Assembly: GCA_900545585.1 (NCBI GenBank)
Contig: UQZR01000005.1
Span: 35,658 to 99,657, forward strand
From: an uncultured Eubacteriales bacterium
GTDB taxonomy: Bacteria > Bacillota > Clostridia > Oscillospirales > Oscillospiraceae
Reading direction: 5' to 3'
DNA length: 64,000 bases
Position numbers and translations under genes: made by a program. The notes below the pieces were generated by a model. That model saw nothing but the letters and a program-made list of their open reading frames with translations, had not been told where the DNA came from and made no database searches. Shown one piece after another: positions 22,991-31,740 of the stretch (its first letter is position 1; the number at the start of each line of letters is the position of its first letter).

Positions 22991-25900
22991 TCACTCCGCG
23001 TGCCGCCGCCTGCGGCGGATGGCAGCGCCTGCCAGGGCCATCGCCGCGCCACTGGCCGCGGCGATCCACAGTCCCACGGCGCCCTCATCCGCGGTCCGCG
23101 CCGACTGCACACTGCCGGAGGCGCCGGTCGCCTCTACCCTGCCGATGCTGGCGTCCTCCTTGCGGATCTCCTGGGTGCCCGCCGCGTCGCGGAAGTACCG
23201 GCCGCAGTCCTCACAGGTCCAGCAGGTGACACGCCCCGTCTGTGTCGGCGTGGCGGGACGGCCATTCACCTTCACCAGCGCCGTGTGGTTCTTGCTGTCC
23301 ACCGCGCCATAGGCCGCGCCGCAGACGGTGCAGACTGCCTTCTCAACGCAGGTCGCCGTACCGCCGCTGCACCTCGCCGTCTCCGACTGCCGGCAGCCGT
23401 TCACGGTACACCTGCGGGTGTGCCGGTCGTTCCCGTCGGATGCCCACGCGCCCCACGTATGGCCGCTCTTTGCCGCCGTGACGGTATCGCCGCACACGGC
23501 GCACACCACCGCCGTGGTGCAGTCGCCGTCATCCGCCGCGCCGCTGTGCAGGCAGGCGTAGCCGCAGTCGCGGCACGCGCCGCCGGCCCAGTCATGGCCG
23601 CTCTCCGCCACGGTCACAGCGCCGCAGCAGCTCCACTTCTTCAGATGGCTGTCCGCCGTGGTGATCCACTGCTCCTCCCCGCCGGACGCATGGTTGTCGG
23701 GATCAATGTCGCCGTAGCTCCTGCCGCAGTAATCGCACGCCGCCGACTCGAGGCAGGTGGCCGTACCGCCGGAATGCACCGTCTCCAGCCCCTGCCACGC
23801 CAGCACCGGAATGCGCATACCGTTCTCCGCCAGCCGCTTGCTGCCGCAGTCGGTGTCCCACGGGTGCGCGTCGTCACCGCGCCCCGCGATCAGCGCCTGC
23901 AGCACCGTGCCGTCGGCAAAGGCCGCGGCGGCCTTGGCTGTACCGCTGCCGCTGCCGCCCGTCAGATACCAGCAGTTCTCCACGATGCCCTCATTGGAGA
24001 TGCTGCCGCCGCCGGTGATCTCACCCACGTTATAACAGTTCCGGATGGTGGCCGTGGTAAAGCCGTCCCGCATGTCGCCGACGATGCCGCCCGCCACATT
24101 GACGCTGCTGCCGTACCGGCCCTCCTCCTGGATGCTGCCCGTGTTATAGCAGTCCTGGATCAGGGACGCGTCGAAGCTCACGCCCAGAATACCCCCCATG
24201 CCATGGCGGCCCTCCGGACCTCTGCTGATGCCGCCGCTGATCGTCCCGGTATTCACGCAGCCCCGTATCGTTCCCCTGTCGCTCATGCCCACGATGCCGC
24301 CCACGCGGCCCATGGTGCCGATGTCGTCGTTAGGCGCGATGGTGCGGAGGGTACCGTCATTCCGGCAATTCTCGATGGTCCCGCTGCTGGAACCGGCAAT
24401 TCCTCCGGCATTGATCTGGACCCCGCCCAAGGAGCCGTCCACCTTATTGAGGCGAATATCGCAGAGGTTCCGGCAGTTCCGGATCGCCGCGCCATTGGCC
24501 TCGCCTGCGATACCGCCCGCATTGCCTCCGCCGACACCGTGGACATCGATATAGCCCGTCACGGTGACGTTCTGCACAACGGCGCTGCCCGTCAGCTGGG
24601 CGAACAGCCCGCTTGCGTAGGTATTCTCGGCATTTGTCGATACATACAGCCCCGTGATGGTGTGGCCCTGCCCGTCAAACGTGCCGCCGTAGCCTTCCGG
24701 TGCCGTGGATGTCCGCTCATACTGCCCCATGGGTGTCCACTCAGACAGCCACATGCCGCTCTCGCCCCTGATATACCTGCCGTTTTCATCGAAGGTGCCG
24801 TCGTTCAGTACGATGTCCGCCGTCAGCACGGCGCAGGCATCGCTGTTCAGCTTCCGCCCGTTGGCGCCGTTGACGATATCCCTGAACACCACCAGCTCCT
24901 CCGCATTTCCGATCTGATAAGGCTCCTCCGCCGTACCGCTGCCGCTCAGGCTGCGGCCCCACCACGCCATTAGGATCAGATCCCCCATCACAGGGGCGGA
25001 GAAGTCATACACGTCGGCACCGTTCAGCCGCCAGCCCAGCAGCTCGTGTCCCTCGCTGGTAGGATCGGCGGGACGGGAGACTGCCTGTCCCCGCAGCACC
25101 CGCCGCGTCCCATCGGTGCTGCCGTACATGGTCAGGAACGTGACCTGGCACTTGGCGCTGGCCTTGATGGTGCCTCCGCTGCTGACGCTGGTCAGGAACA
25201 CCGTGCGCTCGGCGTTGTAGCTGGCGTCGATGGTGCCCTCGTTGACGACACCGGCGCTGCCGCCGCAGTCCCGAATGGTGCCGCCGTCGGCGTACATGGT
25301 TCCCTCGTTATACACGCCGCCCGCGCCCAGCAGACCTCCGGCCGAGCAGTCGCGGATGGTGCCGCCCTTCATGGTAAATATACCCCCGTTATACACGTAC
25401 ACGCCGCCCGCGTCTCTGGCGCCGTAGAAGGGGCTGGAGCAGCCCATGATGGTGCCGCCGTTCATGGTAAATCTGCCGCCGGCGTTCACCACCACGCCGC
25501 CGGCGAAGGCGCTGCCCATGGCGGGGACCTTACCGCCGGTGATGATGCCGCCCTTGACGGAGAAGTCGCTGTGCGTGCTCTCCGGATCGCTGTCATTCAG
25601 CTCCAGATAGCCGCCGTTCCCGATCCAGAACACGATGTTGCTGCCGTCGCTCCGGAGCACGTGGCCGTTCAGGTCCACGGGCACGTACCGGCTGACATCC
25701 AGTCGACTTCCCGTGAGCTGCACGTCCGCCGTCAGGATCACCTTGCTCACCTCGCTGTCCGCCAGCGCGGCGGCCAGTCCCTGCGCCGTGGTGACCTCGC
25801 GGTCAGCAGTGCCGAGGAAATGCGCACCGTCCTCCCTGGTCACGCTGTTCACGATACTGCCTATCACGCTCACATGCCCCTCGGACTTGATGATCAGGCT

Positions 25901-26359
25901 GTCCACCGCGCCGCCCCGCAGCTGCAGCGCGCCGTCGGTCTCCACCGTGACCTTGCTGTACCGGCCGCCGGTGATGGTGACATTGGCGTCACCGGCGATG
26001 ATAAGCTCACTCACCCGTTTCCCGTCAGCCACGGTGATGCTTTTCGCCGCCTTGTGGATGGTCAGAGGCTTCGCAACGTCCTGATAGATGGTCAGATCGC
26101 CTCCCACGTATTTCCCACTGGTATCCGCCAGCACCACCTGCAAACGCTCCTCTGTGGGGATGAATACCGTGACGGTCCCATCGGCCAGTGTCAGCGTAGC
26201 GCAGTTCTCCTCCGGAACCAGGCTGCCGCCGTAGAGCCGGACCTTCGCCCGGGTGTCCTCGCCCACGGTGTAGGCGTCGTCCGCCGCCAGCGCCTGCACC
26301 GGCAGCAGGCTCACCGCCATGCACAGTGCCATCAGGATGCTTACCAATCGTTTCCTCAT
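22991..26359 (-). CDS. Large secreted surface protein with parallel-beta (GLUG-like) repeats and CxxCG repeats
   Basis: A 1,122-residue protein. It begins with a signal peptide (MRKRLVSILMALCMAVS ... ALAADD). The N-terminal third has beta-solenoid-like repeats (KSITVADGKRVSELIIAGDANVTI; FTMNGGTIMGC, FTMKGGTIRDC). The middle holds GLUG-type repeats with GGIxG ... IxNCxNxGxI units, seen at least five times. The C-terminal part carries cysteine-pair modules (CxxCG...YG...D..NH). It ends in SARTADEGAVGLWIAA, a hydrophobic helix and RRRRR, which looks like an atypical sorting signal or membrane anchor rather than LPXTG. It is probably a cell-wall adhesin or envelope protein. The ATG at 26359 follows GGAGGAG and overlaps the tetR stop (ATGA). 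No enzymatic domain was recognised. Confidence 0.85.
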   Translation of the reverse strand: MRKRLVSILMALCMAVSLLPVQALAADDAYTVGEDTRAKVRLYGGSLVPEENCATLTLADGTVTVFIPTEERLQVVLADTSGKYVGGDLTIYQDVAKPLTIHKAAKSITVADGKRVSELIIAGDANVTITGGRYSKVTVETDGALQLRGGAVDSLIIKSEGHVSVIGSIVNSVTREDGAHFLGTADREVTTAQGLAAALADSEVSKVILTADVQLTGSRLDVSRYVPVDLNGHVLRSDGSNIVFWIGNGGYLELNDSDPESTHSDFSVKGGIITGGKVPAMGSAFAGGVVVNAGGRFTMNGGTIMGCSSPFYGARDAGGVYVYNGGIFTMKGGTIRDCSAGGLLGAGGVYNEGTMYADGGTIRDCGGSAGVVNEGTIDASYNAERTVFLTSVSSGGTIKASAKCQVTFLTMYGSTDGTRRVLRGQAVSRPADPTSEGHELLGWRLNGADVYDFSAPVMGDLILMAWWGRSLSGSGTAEEPYQIGNAEELVVFRDIVNGANGRKLNSDACAVLTADIVLNDGTFDENGRYIRGESGMWLSEWTPMGQYERTSTAPEGYGGTFDGQGHTITGLYVSTNAENTYASGLFAQLTGSAVVQNVTVTGYIDVHGVGGGNAGGIAGEANGAAIRNCRNLCDIRLNKVDGSLGGVQINAGGIAGSSSGTIENCRNDGTLRTIAPNDDIGTMGRVGGIVGMSDRGTIRGCVNTGTISGGISRGPEGRHGMGGILGVSFDASLIQDCYNTGSIQEEGRYGSSVNVAGGIVGDMRDGFTTATIRNCYNVGEITGGGSISNEGIVENCWYLTGGSGSGTAKAAAAFADGTVLQALIAGRGDDAHPWDTDCGSKRLAENGMRIPVLAWQGLETVHSGGTATCLESAACDYCGRSYGDIDPDNHASGGEEQWITTADSHLKKWSCCGAVTVAESGHDWAGGACRDCGYACLHSGAADDGDCTTAVVCAVCGDTVTAAKSGHTWGAWASDGNDRHTRRCTVNGCRQSETARCSGGTATCVEKAVCTVCGAAYGAVDSKNHTALVKVNGRPATPTQTGRVTCWTCEDCGRYFRDAAGTQEIRKEDASIGRVEATGASGSVQSARTADEGAVGLWIAAASGAAMALAGAAIRRRRRHAE

Positions 26360-27072
26360 GTGTTCTCCTCCCTTTCGCCGCAGGACGCGGCCCCCAGTTG
26401 AAAGTCGTAGCGCATCTCCAGCGCGTGAAACAGTCTCTCTATGGTACGCTGGCCCACGGCCCGCAGATTCATGGTCCGCAGGAAGGCCAGCGCCTGCTGG
26501 ATCTCCTGCTCCGGCACCCCGTAGCCCCGCAGGCTCAGTGTCAAAAAGCACTCCAGCTTCTTCTCCAGCGTCAGCGCCCCGCCGCAGGGCTGGGCCATAT
26601 AGCCCCGCATCAGTCCCGCCGACCCCAGCTCCAGCATGTAGAAATCCTCTGCCGTCAGCTGCGGCTGGTACGGTCCGAAGATGTCGTACAGCTCTCGGGC
26701 TGTCTCGCGGAAGATGTACTCCGACGCTTCCTTCTGTGTATAGGCCTCGATGTAGATCTCCCGCAGGTTCTCGTTGAGCTCCGTCAGCGTCAGCTGGATG
26801 GCCGTCTCCGCCGCGTACACGAACACCGGCGGCAGCTTGCCGCCGACCACGCTGCGGGCCGCCCCGAACTGGCCGGAAAACATGAACGTCACCAGCTCCG
26901 TCAGCACCCCGTCCTTGGCCCGAAAGATGTTCTGGAAGCTGCTGTTGGACACCTCTGCTCCCTGCACGATCTGGGCCACGGTGGTCTTTTTGTAGCCCTG
27001 CTCCAAAAACAGCTTGACGCATACGGTCAGTATCCGGCGCTTGGCCGGCAGACTGGCGTTGGTCAGCGCCAT
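26356..27072 (-). CDS. TetR-family regulator coupled to the surface protein gene
   Basis: A 238-residue repressor-type protein. Residues about 10-55 are a TetR helix-turn-helix domain (KRRILTVCVKLFLEQGYKKTTVAQIVQGAEVSNSSFQNIFRAKDGVL). The rest is a helical ligand-binding/dimerisation domain with no recognised ligand. The ATG at 27072 is chosen for the GGGGGGTGG site upstream and because the domain starts here. The stop overlaps the start of the surface protein by four bases, so regulator and surface protein are made from one transcript. A perfect palindrome TGGCATATATGCCA at 27096-27109 next to the -10 suggests autoregulation of the pair. Confidence 0.9.
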   Translation of the reverse strand: MALTNASLPAKRRILTVCVKLFLEQGYKKTTVAQIVQGAEVSNSSFQNIFRAKDGVLTELVTFMFSGQFGAARSVVGGKLPPVFVYAAETAIQLTLTELNENLREIYIEAYTQKEASEYIFRETARELYDIFGPYQPQLTAEDFYMLELGSAGLMRGYMAQPCGGALTLEKKLECFLTLSLRGYGVPEQEIQQALAFLRTMNLRAVGQRTIERLFHALEMRYDFQLGAASCGEREENT

Positions 27073-27095
27073 GGAGACCACCCCCCTTCTATTTC

Positions 27096-27140
27096 TGGCA
27101 TATATGCCATTATAGTACCATGCAGCCACCGCCTGCGCAA
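27096..27140 (-). promoter_or_regulatory. tetR/surface protein promoter with palindromic operator
   Basis: On the minus strand: TTGCGC at 27135-27140, then TACTAT (27112-27117, 17-base spacer) overlapping a perfect TATAAT (27109-27114). Directly downstream is the 14-bp perfect palindrome TGGCATATATGCCA (27096-27109), covering the transcription start, as expected for a TetR-type operator. Binding is inferred, not shown. Confidence 0.65.
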
Positions 27141-27242
27141 GCACTTTCTAACGTTTTTTTACTTTTCGGCAAAATCACGGTCCTTTTTCAAAAATTGGAT
27201 ATCCGTCCCCTGTTCGCGCATAAACGCCCTCCCCTCCTGCGC

Positions 27243-27281
27243 AAAAAGAGTACCGGCGCACCCTGCGGTGCGCCGGTACTC
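27243..27281 (-). terminator. Terminator of the DUF308 gene
   Basis: A perfect 15-bp stem (GAGTACCGGCGCACC) with a 4-base loop, followed on the minus strand by TTTTT. The plus-strand side also has a T-rich tail. Confidence 0.85.
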
Positions 27282-27296
27282 TTTCCCTTTTTTCTC

Positions 27297-27896
27297 TCAC
27301 TCGATCTCGAAATCGTCTGTCTCGATCACGTCCGGCTGCTGATGCCGCACCACCTTCACGGCGCACAGCGCCACGCTGAGGTTCAGCGCGCCATCCAGCA
27401 GCAGCGACACGCCCATCAGCATCACCAGCACCTGAGCCCCCTCAGTGGGCCGCAGCACCAGCAGCAGTCCGATGACGCCTGTGAGCACTGCCAGCACCAG
27501 TACCAGCCACCATTGGGGAATGCCGAATCGCCTGGCGTCCACGGCGATCTGGATCTTGAACAGGCCGTCCGCCAGCACGGGAATGCCGAATATCACGCAC
27601 AAAAAGCTCATGGCTTCTCCGGGGTGGCACAGGGTGATGATGCCCACAGCGATGAGCAGTATCCCGAAGGCCAGGTCGTACTGAAACGCCAGCCGGAACA
27701 GGTCCTTGGAGAAGTACCCGCCCAGCTTGATGGCGCCGCACACCACCATGCCGATGCCCAGCGCCCTGCCGATCCACGGCACGCACCGCTCCGACATCAC
27801 CAGCAGCACCACGCCCAGCACGCAGAACAGCACCGACACCACGATATATCCGGTTTTCACGGCCCACAGCGGGCCCGTTGCTCTCACATTCCGCAT
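27297..27896 (-). CDS. DUF308 (HdeD-like) membrane protein
   Basis: A 199-residue integral membrane protein with about six TM segments arranged as repeated DUF308 units (GYIVVSVLFCVLGVVLLV, LAFGILLIAVGIITL, WLVLVLAVLTGVIGLLLVLRP). HdeD proteins in E. coli are linked to acid resistance, but most members have no known role. The C-terminus is acidic (VIETDDFEIE). The start is uncertain: 27896 is preferred because GAAGGGAG lies 9 bases upstream; an in-frame ATG at 27944 has no ribosome site. It follows a TetR gene on the same strand but is separated from it by a terminator. Regulation by that TetR protein is possible. Confidence 0.78.
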   Translation of the reverse strand: MRNVRATGPLWAVKTGYIVVSVLFCVLGVVLLVMSERCVPWIGRALGIGMVVCGAIKLGGYFSKDLFRLAFQYDLAFGILLIAVGIITLCHPGEAMSFLCVIFGIPVLADGLFKIQIAVDARRFGIPQWWLVLVLAVLTGVIGLLLVLRPTEGAQVLVMLMGVSLLLDGALNLSVALCAVKVVRHQQPDVIETDDFEIE

Positions 27897-27984
27897 AACT
27901 TGCATCTCCCTTCGCGCATTCTTCCGCGCCTTCCTCTTTGTCATGTCTCATGATACCGCGCCGCCGCGCCCTGCGGTACGGGCA

Positions 27985-28016
27985 GAAAAAAGAGATGCCC
28001 GAAATTCGGACATCTC
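27985..28016 (-). terminator. Terminator of the second TetR gene
   Basis: A 12-bp stem with one mismatch (GAGATG...CATCTC outer arms at 27992-28016) followed on the minus strand by TTTTTT. Confidence 0.75.
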
Positions 28017-28066
28017 CCTGTATACGTCTGGTTTTTGGGCAAAGCGGGCCGTTTGTCTGTCGCCGC

Positions 28067-28630
28067 TCACAGCTGCCGGTTGTTGCTGTGAGCCACGATA
28101 AGCTCCGGCACGCCGCGGCACAGCTGGAGCATCCGCTGCAGGTCGCTCAATGACTCCTCCTTCATGCCGCCGCTGACCCAGTCGATCCACACGCCGAACA
28201 GCTGGCACTTCATGAACTGCACCACCACCCGCCGGTCGCCGCCGGAGATGCTGGCATCGGAGAACACGGTGGTAAGATACGTATCCACCACGTACTCGCA
28301 CAGCCGCATGGTGTCCTGCAGGAACATATCCCGATTGGCGGAGTTAAAGATGTGCATCACGGCGCGGCGGTTCTCCCGTGCCGTGTGGAACGCCACGGAG
28401 AAGCATTCCTCCATGGAGGATATGGTCGGGTACTGCCGGATCAGCTCATCGGTCTGCTCCGTCACGATCTCCCCCAGCAGGGAGGGAATATCCTGAAAGT
28501 GGTAGTAGAAGGAGTTGCGGTTGATACCGCAGTCCTCCACGATGTCGCGGACGCTGATCTTACTCAGCGGCTTCTGGTTCAGCAGCTTCATGAACGACGC
28601 CTTGATGGCCTGCTTCGTGAAATTCGCCAC
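28067..28630 (-). CDS. TetR-family regulator (DhaS/AcrR-like)
   Basis: A 187-residue regulator. The N-terminal domain (residues 1-50) is a TetR HTH of the subgroup that starts with 'TKxAIKxSFMKLLNQKPLSKISVRDIVEDCGINRNSFYYHFQDIPSLL', typical of short clostridial TetR proteins with a TetR_C_33-type C-terminal domain. The ligand is unknown. The start is GTG at 28630 with AGGAGG six bases upstream. The gene lies alone between terminators; the DUF308 gene downstream is the nearest likely target. Confidence 0.87.
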   Translation of the reverse strand: MANFTKQAIKASFMKLLNQKPLSKISVRDIVEDCGINRNSFYYHFQDIPSLLGEIVTEQTDELIRQYPTISSMEECFSVAFHTARENRRAVMHIFNSANRDMFLQDTMRLCEYVVDTYLTTVFSDASISGGDRRVVVQFMKCQLFGVWIDWVSGGMKEESLSDLQRMLQLCRGVPELIVAHSNNRQL

Positions 28631-28659
28631 GGTGCTCCTCCTGTTCTCGGCGGTACAAA

Positions 28660-28691
28660 GCCCGCCCCACGGCTGTTCGCCGAGGGCGGGC
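28660..28691 (-). terminator. Terminator of the nfnA-nfnB operon
   Basis: GCCCGCCC/GGGCGGGC stem (28660-28667 and 28684-28691) followed on the minus strand by TTTG. Confidence 0.7.
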
Positions 28692-28706
28692 CGTATGTAG
28701 TCCCTT

Positions 28707-30107
28707 TTATTTGGCGCTCAGGTACTCGTCAATGGACTTGGCGCCCAGCTTGCCGGCGCCCATGGCCAGAATAACGGTAGCCGCACCGGTGACGGCATCG
28801 CCGCCGGCGTACACGGCCTGACGGGAGGTAAGGCCCTCCTCGTTGACGATGATGCCGCCCTTCTTGTTGACCTCCAGGCCCTTGGTGGTGGACTTGATCA
28901 GCGGGTTGGGGCTGGTGCCCAGAGACATGATGACAGCGTCCACCGGCAGGTCGAACTCGCTGCCCTTCTTCTCCACGGGACGGCGGCGGCCGGAGGCGTC
29001 CGGCTCACCCAGCTCCATCTCCACGCAGGTCATGGACTTCACGCAGTCCTGCTCATCGCCGTTAATCTGCACGGGATTGTTCAGTGTCTTGAAGATGACG
29101 CCCTCCTCGATGGCGTGCTCCACCTCCTCGTGACGGGCGGGAAGCTCCTCCATACCGCGGCGGTACACCACGTACACCTCGGCGCCCAGGCGCTTGGAGC
29201 AGCGGGCCGCGTCCATGGCCACGTTGCCGCCGCCCACCACGGCCACGGTCTTGCCCTTCAGGTCCATAATGGGCGTGTCGCTGTCGGGCAGGTACGCCTT
29301 CATCAGGTTGATGCGGGTCAGGAACTCGTTGGCGGAGTAGACGCCCTTCAGGTTCTCGCCGGGGATGTTCATGAACATGGGCAGACCGGCACCGGAGCCA
29401 ATGAACACAGCCTCAAATCCGTTCTCCTCCATAAGCTCATCAATGGTGATGGTGCGGCCCACCACGGTGTTGGTCTCCACCTTCACGCCCATGGCCTTCA
29501 GACCGTCCACTTCCTTCTGGACGATAGCCTTAGGCAGACGGAACTCGGGGATGCCGTACACCAGCACGCCGCCGGCCAGATGCAGCGCCTCAAACACCGT
29601 GACCTCATAGCCCTTCTTGGCCAGGTCGCCGGCGCAGGTCAGGCCCGCGGGGCCGGAGCCGATGACCGCCACCTTGTGGCCGTTGCTCTCAGGCTTGGCA
29701 GCGGCCTCGGTGCTGTGGGCGTTGTGCCAGTCGGCCACGAAGCGCTCCAGACGGCCGATGCCCACGGGATCGCCCTTCTTGCCGCGGACGCAGTGCATCT
29801 CGCACTGGCTCTCCTGGGGACATACACGGCCGCACACGGCGGGCAGGGAGCTGGTCTGATGGATGACCTGATATGCGCCCTCATAGTCCTTCTCCACGAT
29901 CTTCTGAATAAACTCGGGGATGCGCACGTTGACGGGACAGCCGTCCACGCAGGGATGGTTCTTACAGTTCAGGCAGCGGGCGGCCTCGTCCAGCGCCTGC
30001 TCCTCAGTGTAGCCCAGCGCCACCTCGAGGAAGTTCTTGTTGCGGACCTGAGGGTCCTGAGAAGGCATCTCGTTCTTATCCAAACGCATGTTGATCTTGC
30101 CAGCCAT
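28707..30107 (-). CDS. nfnB: NfnB/NfnL, large subunit of NADH-dependent ferredoxin:NADP+ oxidoreductase (GltA-like)
   Basis: A 466-residue iron-sulfur flavoprotein homologous to the small subunit of glutamate synthase. The N-terminal region has the two [4Fe-4S] cysteine sets (ARCLNCKNHPCVDGCPV and AVCGRVCPQESQCEMHC). Two dinucleotide folds follow: FAD (VAVIGSGPAGLTCAGDL) and NADPH (VAVVGGGNVAMDAAR), and the C-terminal FAD contact (VYAGGDAVTGAATVILAMGAG). It is called NfnB rather than GltD because it is paired with an NfnA-type gene one base upstream and no glutamate synthase large subunit is present. NfnAB bifurcates electrons between NADPH, NAD+ and ferredoxin in the cytoplasm. The ATG at 30107 follows AGGAGG. 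Confidence 0.88.
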   Translation of the reverse strand: MAGKINMRLDKNEMPSQDPQVRNKNFLEVALGYTEEQALDEAARCLNCKNHPCVDGCPVNVRIPEFIQKIVEKDYEGAYQVIHQTSSLPAVCGRVCPQESQCEMHCVRGKKGDPVGIGRLERFVADWHNAHSTEAAAKPESNGHKVAVIGSGPAGLTCAGDLAKKGYEVTVFEALHLAGGVLVYGIPEFRLPKAIVQKEVDGLKAMGVKVETNTVVGRTITIDELMEENGFEAVFIGSGAGLPMFMNIPGENLKGVYSANEFLTRINLMKAYLPDSDTPIMDLKGKTVAVVGGGNVAMDAARCSKRLGAEVYVVYRRGMEELPARHEEVEHAIEEGVIFKTLNNPVQINGDEQDCVKSMTCVEMELGEPDASGRRRPVEKKGSEFDLPVDAVIMSLGTSPNPLIKSTTKGLEVNKKGGIIVNEEGLTSRQAVYAGGDAVTGAATVILAMGAGKLGAKSIDEYLSAK

Positions 30108-30108
30108 C

Positions 30109-30951
30109 TTACTTTACCTCCTGCTTGAACAGATTGCAGACTTCCTCGTGCTTATGCACCTCGAAGTCGTGGTACATCTGGTTGCGCTTCACAGCCAGAT
30201 CCCAGTCCACCTTGTGGCCGTCGAAGTCGGGGCCGTCCACGCAGGCGAAACGGGTCTCGCCGCCCACGGTAAGGCGGCAGCCGCCGCACATGCCGGTGCC
30301 GTCGATCATGATGGGGCTCATGGACACGGTGGTGGGCACGCCGTAGGGCTCGGTGGTCTTACAGACGAACTTCATCATGACCATGGGGCCGATGGCGAAG
30401 ATCTCGTCATACTGATTGCCCTCGTCCAGCAGCTGCTTCAGCGCTTCGGTAACAAGGCCCTTCTGCCCGTAGGAGCCGTCGTCGGTGCAGACCTTCAGCA
30501 CGGAGGAAACCGCCTTGAACTTGTCCTCCAGAATGACCACGTCCTTGCTCTTGAAGCCCACCACAGCGTGGACCTCTGCGCCGCAGTCATGGAACTTCTT
30601 CAGCACGGGGTAGGCAATGGCGCAGCCTACGCCGCCGCCGACGACACAGACCTTCTTCTTGCCCTCCGTCTCGGTGGGGCGGCCCAGGGGACCCACGAAA
30701 TCGTGGAGACAGTCGCCCTGCTGCTTGTGGCTCAGCTTCTCAGTGGTGGCGCCCACGGTCTGGACGATAATGGTCACGGTGCCCTTCTCGCGGTCATAGT
30801 CGTGGATCGTAATGGGGATGCGCTCGCCCTTCTCGTCCACGCGCAGGATAATGAACTGGCCCGGCTCCGCCTTCTTGGCCACCATAGGCGCTTCGATCTC
30901 GTACAGGATCACAGTGGGCTTCAGCGCTTCTTTTCTAACGATGCGATACAT
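30109..30951 (-). CDS. nfnA: NfnA/NfnS, small subunit of NADH-dependent ferredoxin:NADP+ oxidoreductase
   Basis: A 280-residue protein of the dihydroorotate dehydrogenase electron-transfer (PyrK-like)/sulfide dehydrogenase family. It has an N-terminal FAD-binding barrel (EPGQFIILRV), an NAD-binding domain (VCVVGGGVGCAIAYPVLKKF) and a C-terminal [2Fe-2S] site with cysteines in TGMCGGCRLTV and FACVDGP. With NfnB it forms the bifurcating transhydrogenase. The ATG at 30951 follows AAGGAG at about 10 bases. It is the first gene of the operon, with a near-consensus promoter at 31030-31058. Confidence 0.88.
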   Translation of the reverse strand: MYRIVRKEALKPTVILYEIEAPMVAKKAEPGQFIILRVDEKGERIPITIHDYDREKGTVTIIVQTVGATTEKLSHKQQGDCLHDFVGPLGRPTETEGKKKVCVVGGGVGCAIAYPVLKKFHDCGAEVHAVVGFKSKDVVILEDKFKAVSSVLKVCTDDGSYGQKGLVTEALKQLLDEGNQYDEIFAIGPMVMMKFVCKTTEPYGVPTTVSMSPIMIDGTGMCGGCRLTVGGETRFACVDGPDFDGHKVDWDLAVKRNQMYHDFEVHKHEEVCNLFKQEVK

Positions 30952-31029
30952 ACATCACGGCTCCTTCTTCTCTAATGTTCGGTGTCCGGCACAGGGGATC
31001 ACTGTCACGGCATATCCGCTTTCCGCTTC

Positions 31030-31058
31030 ATTGTAACACCAACCGGCAGACCCGTCAA
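31030..31058 (-). promoter_or_regulatory. Sigma-A promoter of nfnA-nfnB
   Basis: TTGACG at 31053-31058, 17-base spacer and TACAAT at 31030-31035 on the minus strand; leader of about 70 bases. Confidence 0.78.
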
Positions 31059-31081
31059 TCTTCATTTGCCGGAAAAACGGC

Positions 31082-31735
31082 TCAGACCCCCTGCTGCAGC
31101 AGGACTTTCCGGCCGTGGACATCCACCAGTTCCTCCTGCCGCATCTTCTTCAACTCCCGCATCATAGCGCTGCGGTCCGTGGAGATATAGTCCGCCAGTG
31201 CGCTAAGGGAAAACGGCAGTGAGAACTCCCCGCTGCGGTTTTTGGCGGCCATCAGCGAGAAATAGCACATCAGCTTGTCCCGTATGCTGCGGCGGCTCAG
31301 CACCTCCACCCGCTCATACAGAGATGTGGCCTTCTCTGCCACCAGCTGGAACATGTTCTCCACCACCTGTGTGTGGTGGGCGCAGGCCTTTTCGCACCGC
31401 TTCGTCACCTGGTCGGCGGCCATGAACCACACGCGGCAGGCGGTCTCCGCCACCACGGTGATGCTGTCGCCGGCCACATTCTCGAACATCAGCATCTCCC
31501 CGAACACGCCGCCGCTCTCCAGCCGCTCCAGAATGGTGCGGCTTCCCTGCTGGTCGATGCGCTCGATGACCGCTGCGCCCTCCGCCAGCACGCCCACCAT
31601 GTTCCGCCCCGCGCCAAAGTCGTATATCACCTCGTCGGCGCGGAAGCTGACCTCCCGCATGTCAAAGCAGGTACGCATGGCCTGCTGGGACTCCTCGCTG
31701 ATCCCGCGGAACAGCGGGGATGCGCCGATCTCCAT
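31082..31735 (-). CDS. Crp/Fnr-family transcription regulator
   Basis: A 217-residue regulator with an N-terminal cyclic-nucleotide-binding-like beta-barrel (residues about 10-125; ESGGVFGEMLMFEN in the position of the phosphate-binding cassette, but without the Arg-Ser/Thr pair needed for cAMP) and a C-terminal HTH_Crp domain (RSIRDKLMCYFSLMA ... LSALADYISTDRSAMMRELKKMR). No cysteine cluster for an FNR iron-sulfur centre is visible, so the signal is unknown. The recognition helix keeps the two arginines that CRP uses but has Ser in place of its Glu. The gene follows the PAP2 gene by 5 bases in one operon. A CRP-type palindrome (32466-32483) lies upstream of that operon, suggesting autoregulation. 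ATG 31735 has GGGAGG at 10 bases. Confidence 0.88.
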   Translation of the reverse strand: MEIGASPLFRGISEESQQAMRTCFDMREVSFRADEVIYDFGAGRNMVGVLAEGAAVIERIDQQGSRTILERLESGGVFGEMLMFENVAGDSITVVAETACRVWFMAADQVTKRCEKACAHHTQVVENMFQLVAEKATSLYERVEVLSRRSIRDKLMCYFSLMAAKNRSGEFSLPFSLSALADYISTDRSAMMRELKKMRQEELVDVHGRKVLLQQGV

Positions 31736-31740
31736 CGCTT

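Noticed and set aside
23000..26401. Two long plus-strand frames (657 and 451 codons) opposite the surface protein
   Set aside because: No ribosome site or domain; amino-acid composition is that of antisense reading. The minus strand has signal peptide and repeats.
22991..27022. A single 1,343-codon protein from 27022
   Set aside because: The upstream part reads through tetR in the wrong frame. The ATG at 26359 has a ribosome site and begins a clean signal peptide.
28707..30107. Glutamate synthase small subunit GltD
   Set aside because: It is paired with NfnA one base upstream and has no glutamate synthase large subunit nearby; NfnB is the better name, although genome context would settle it.
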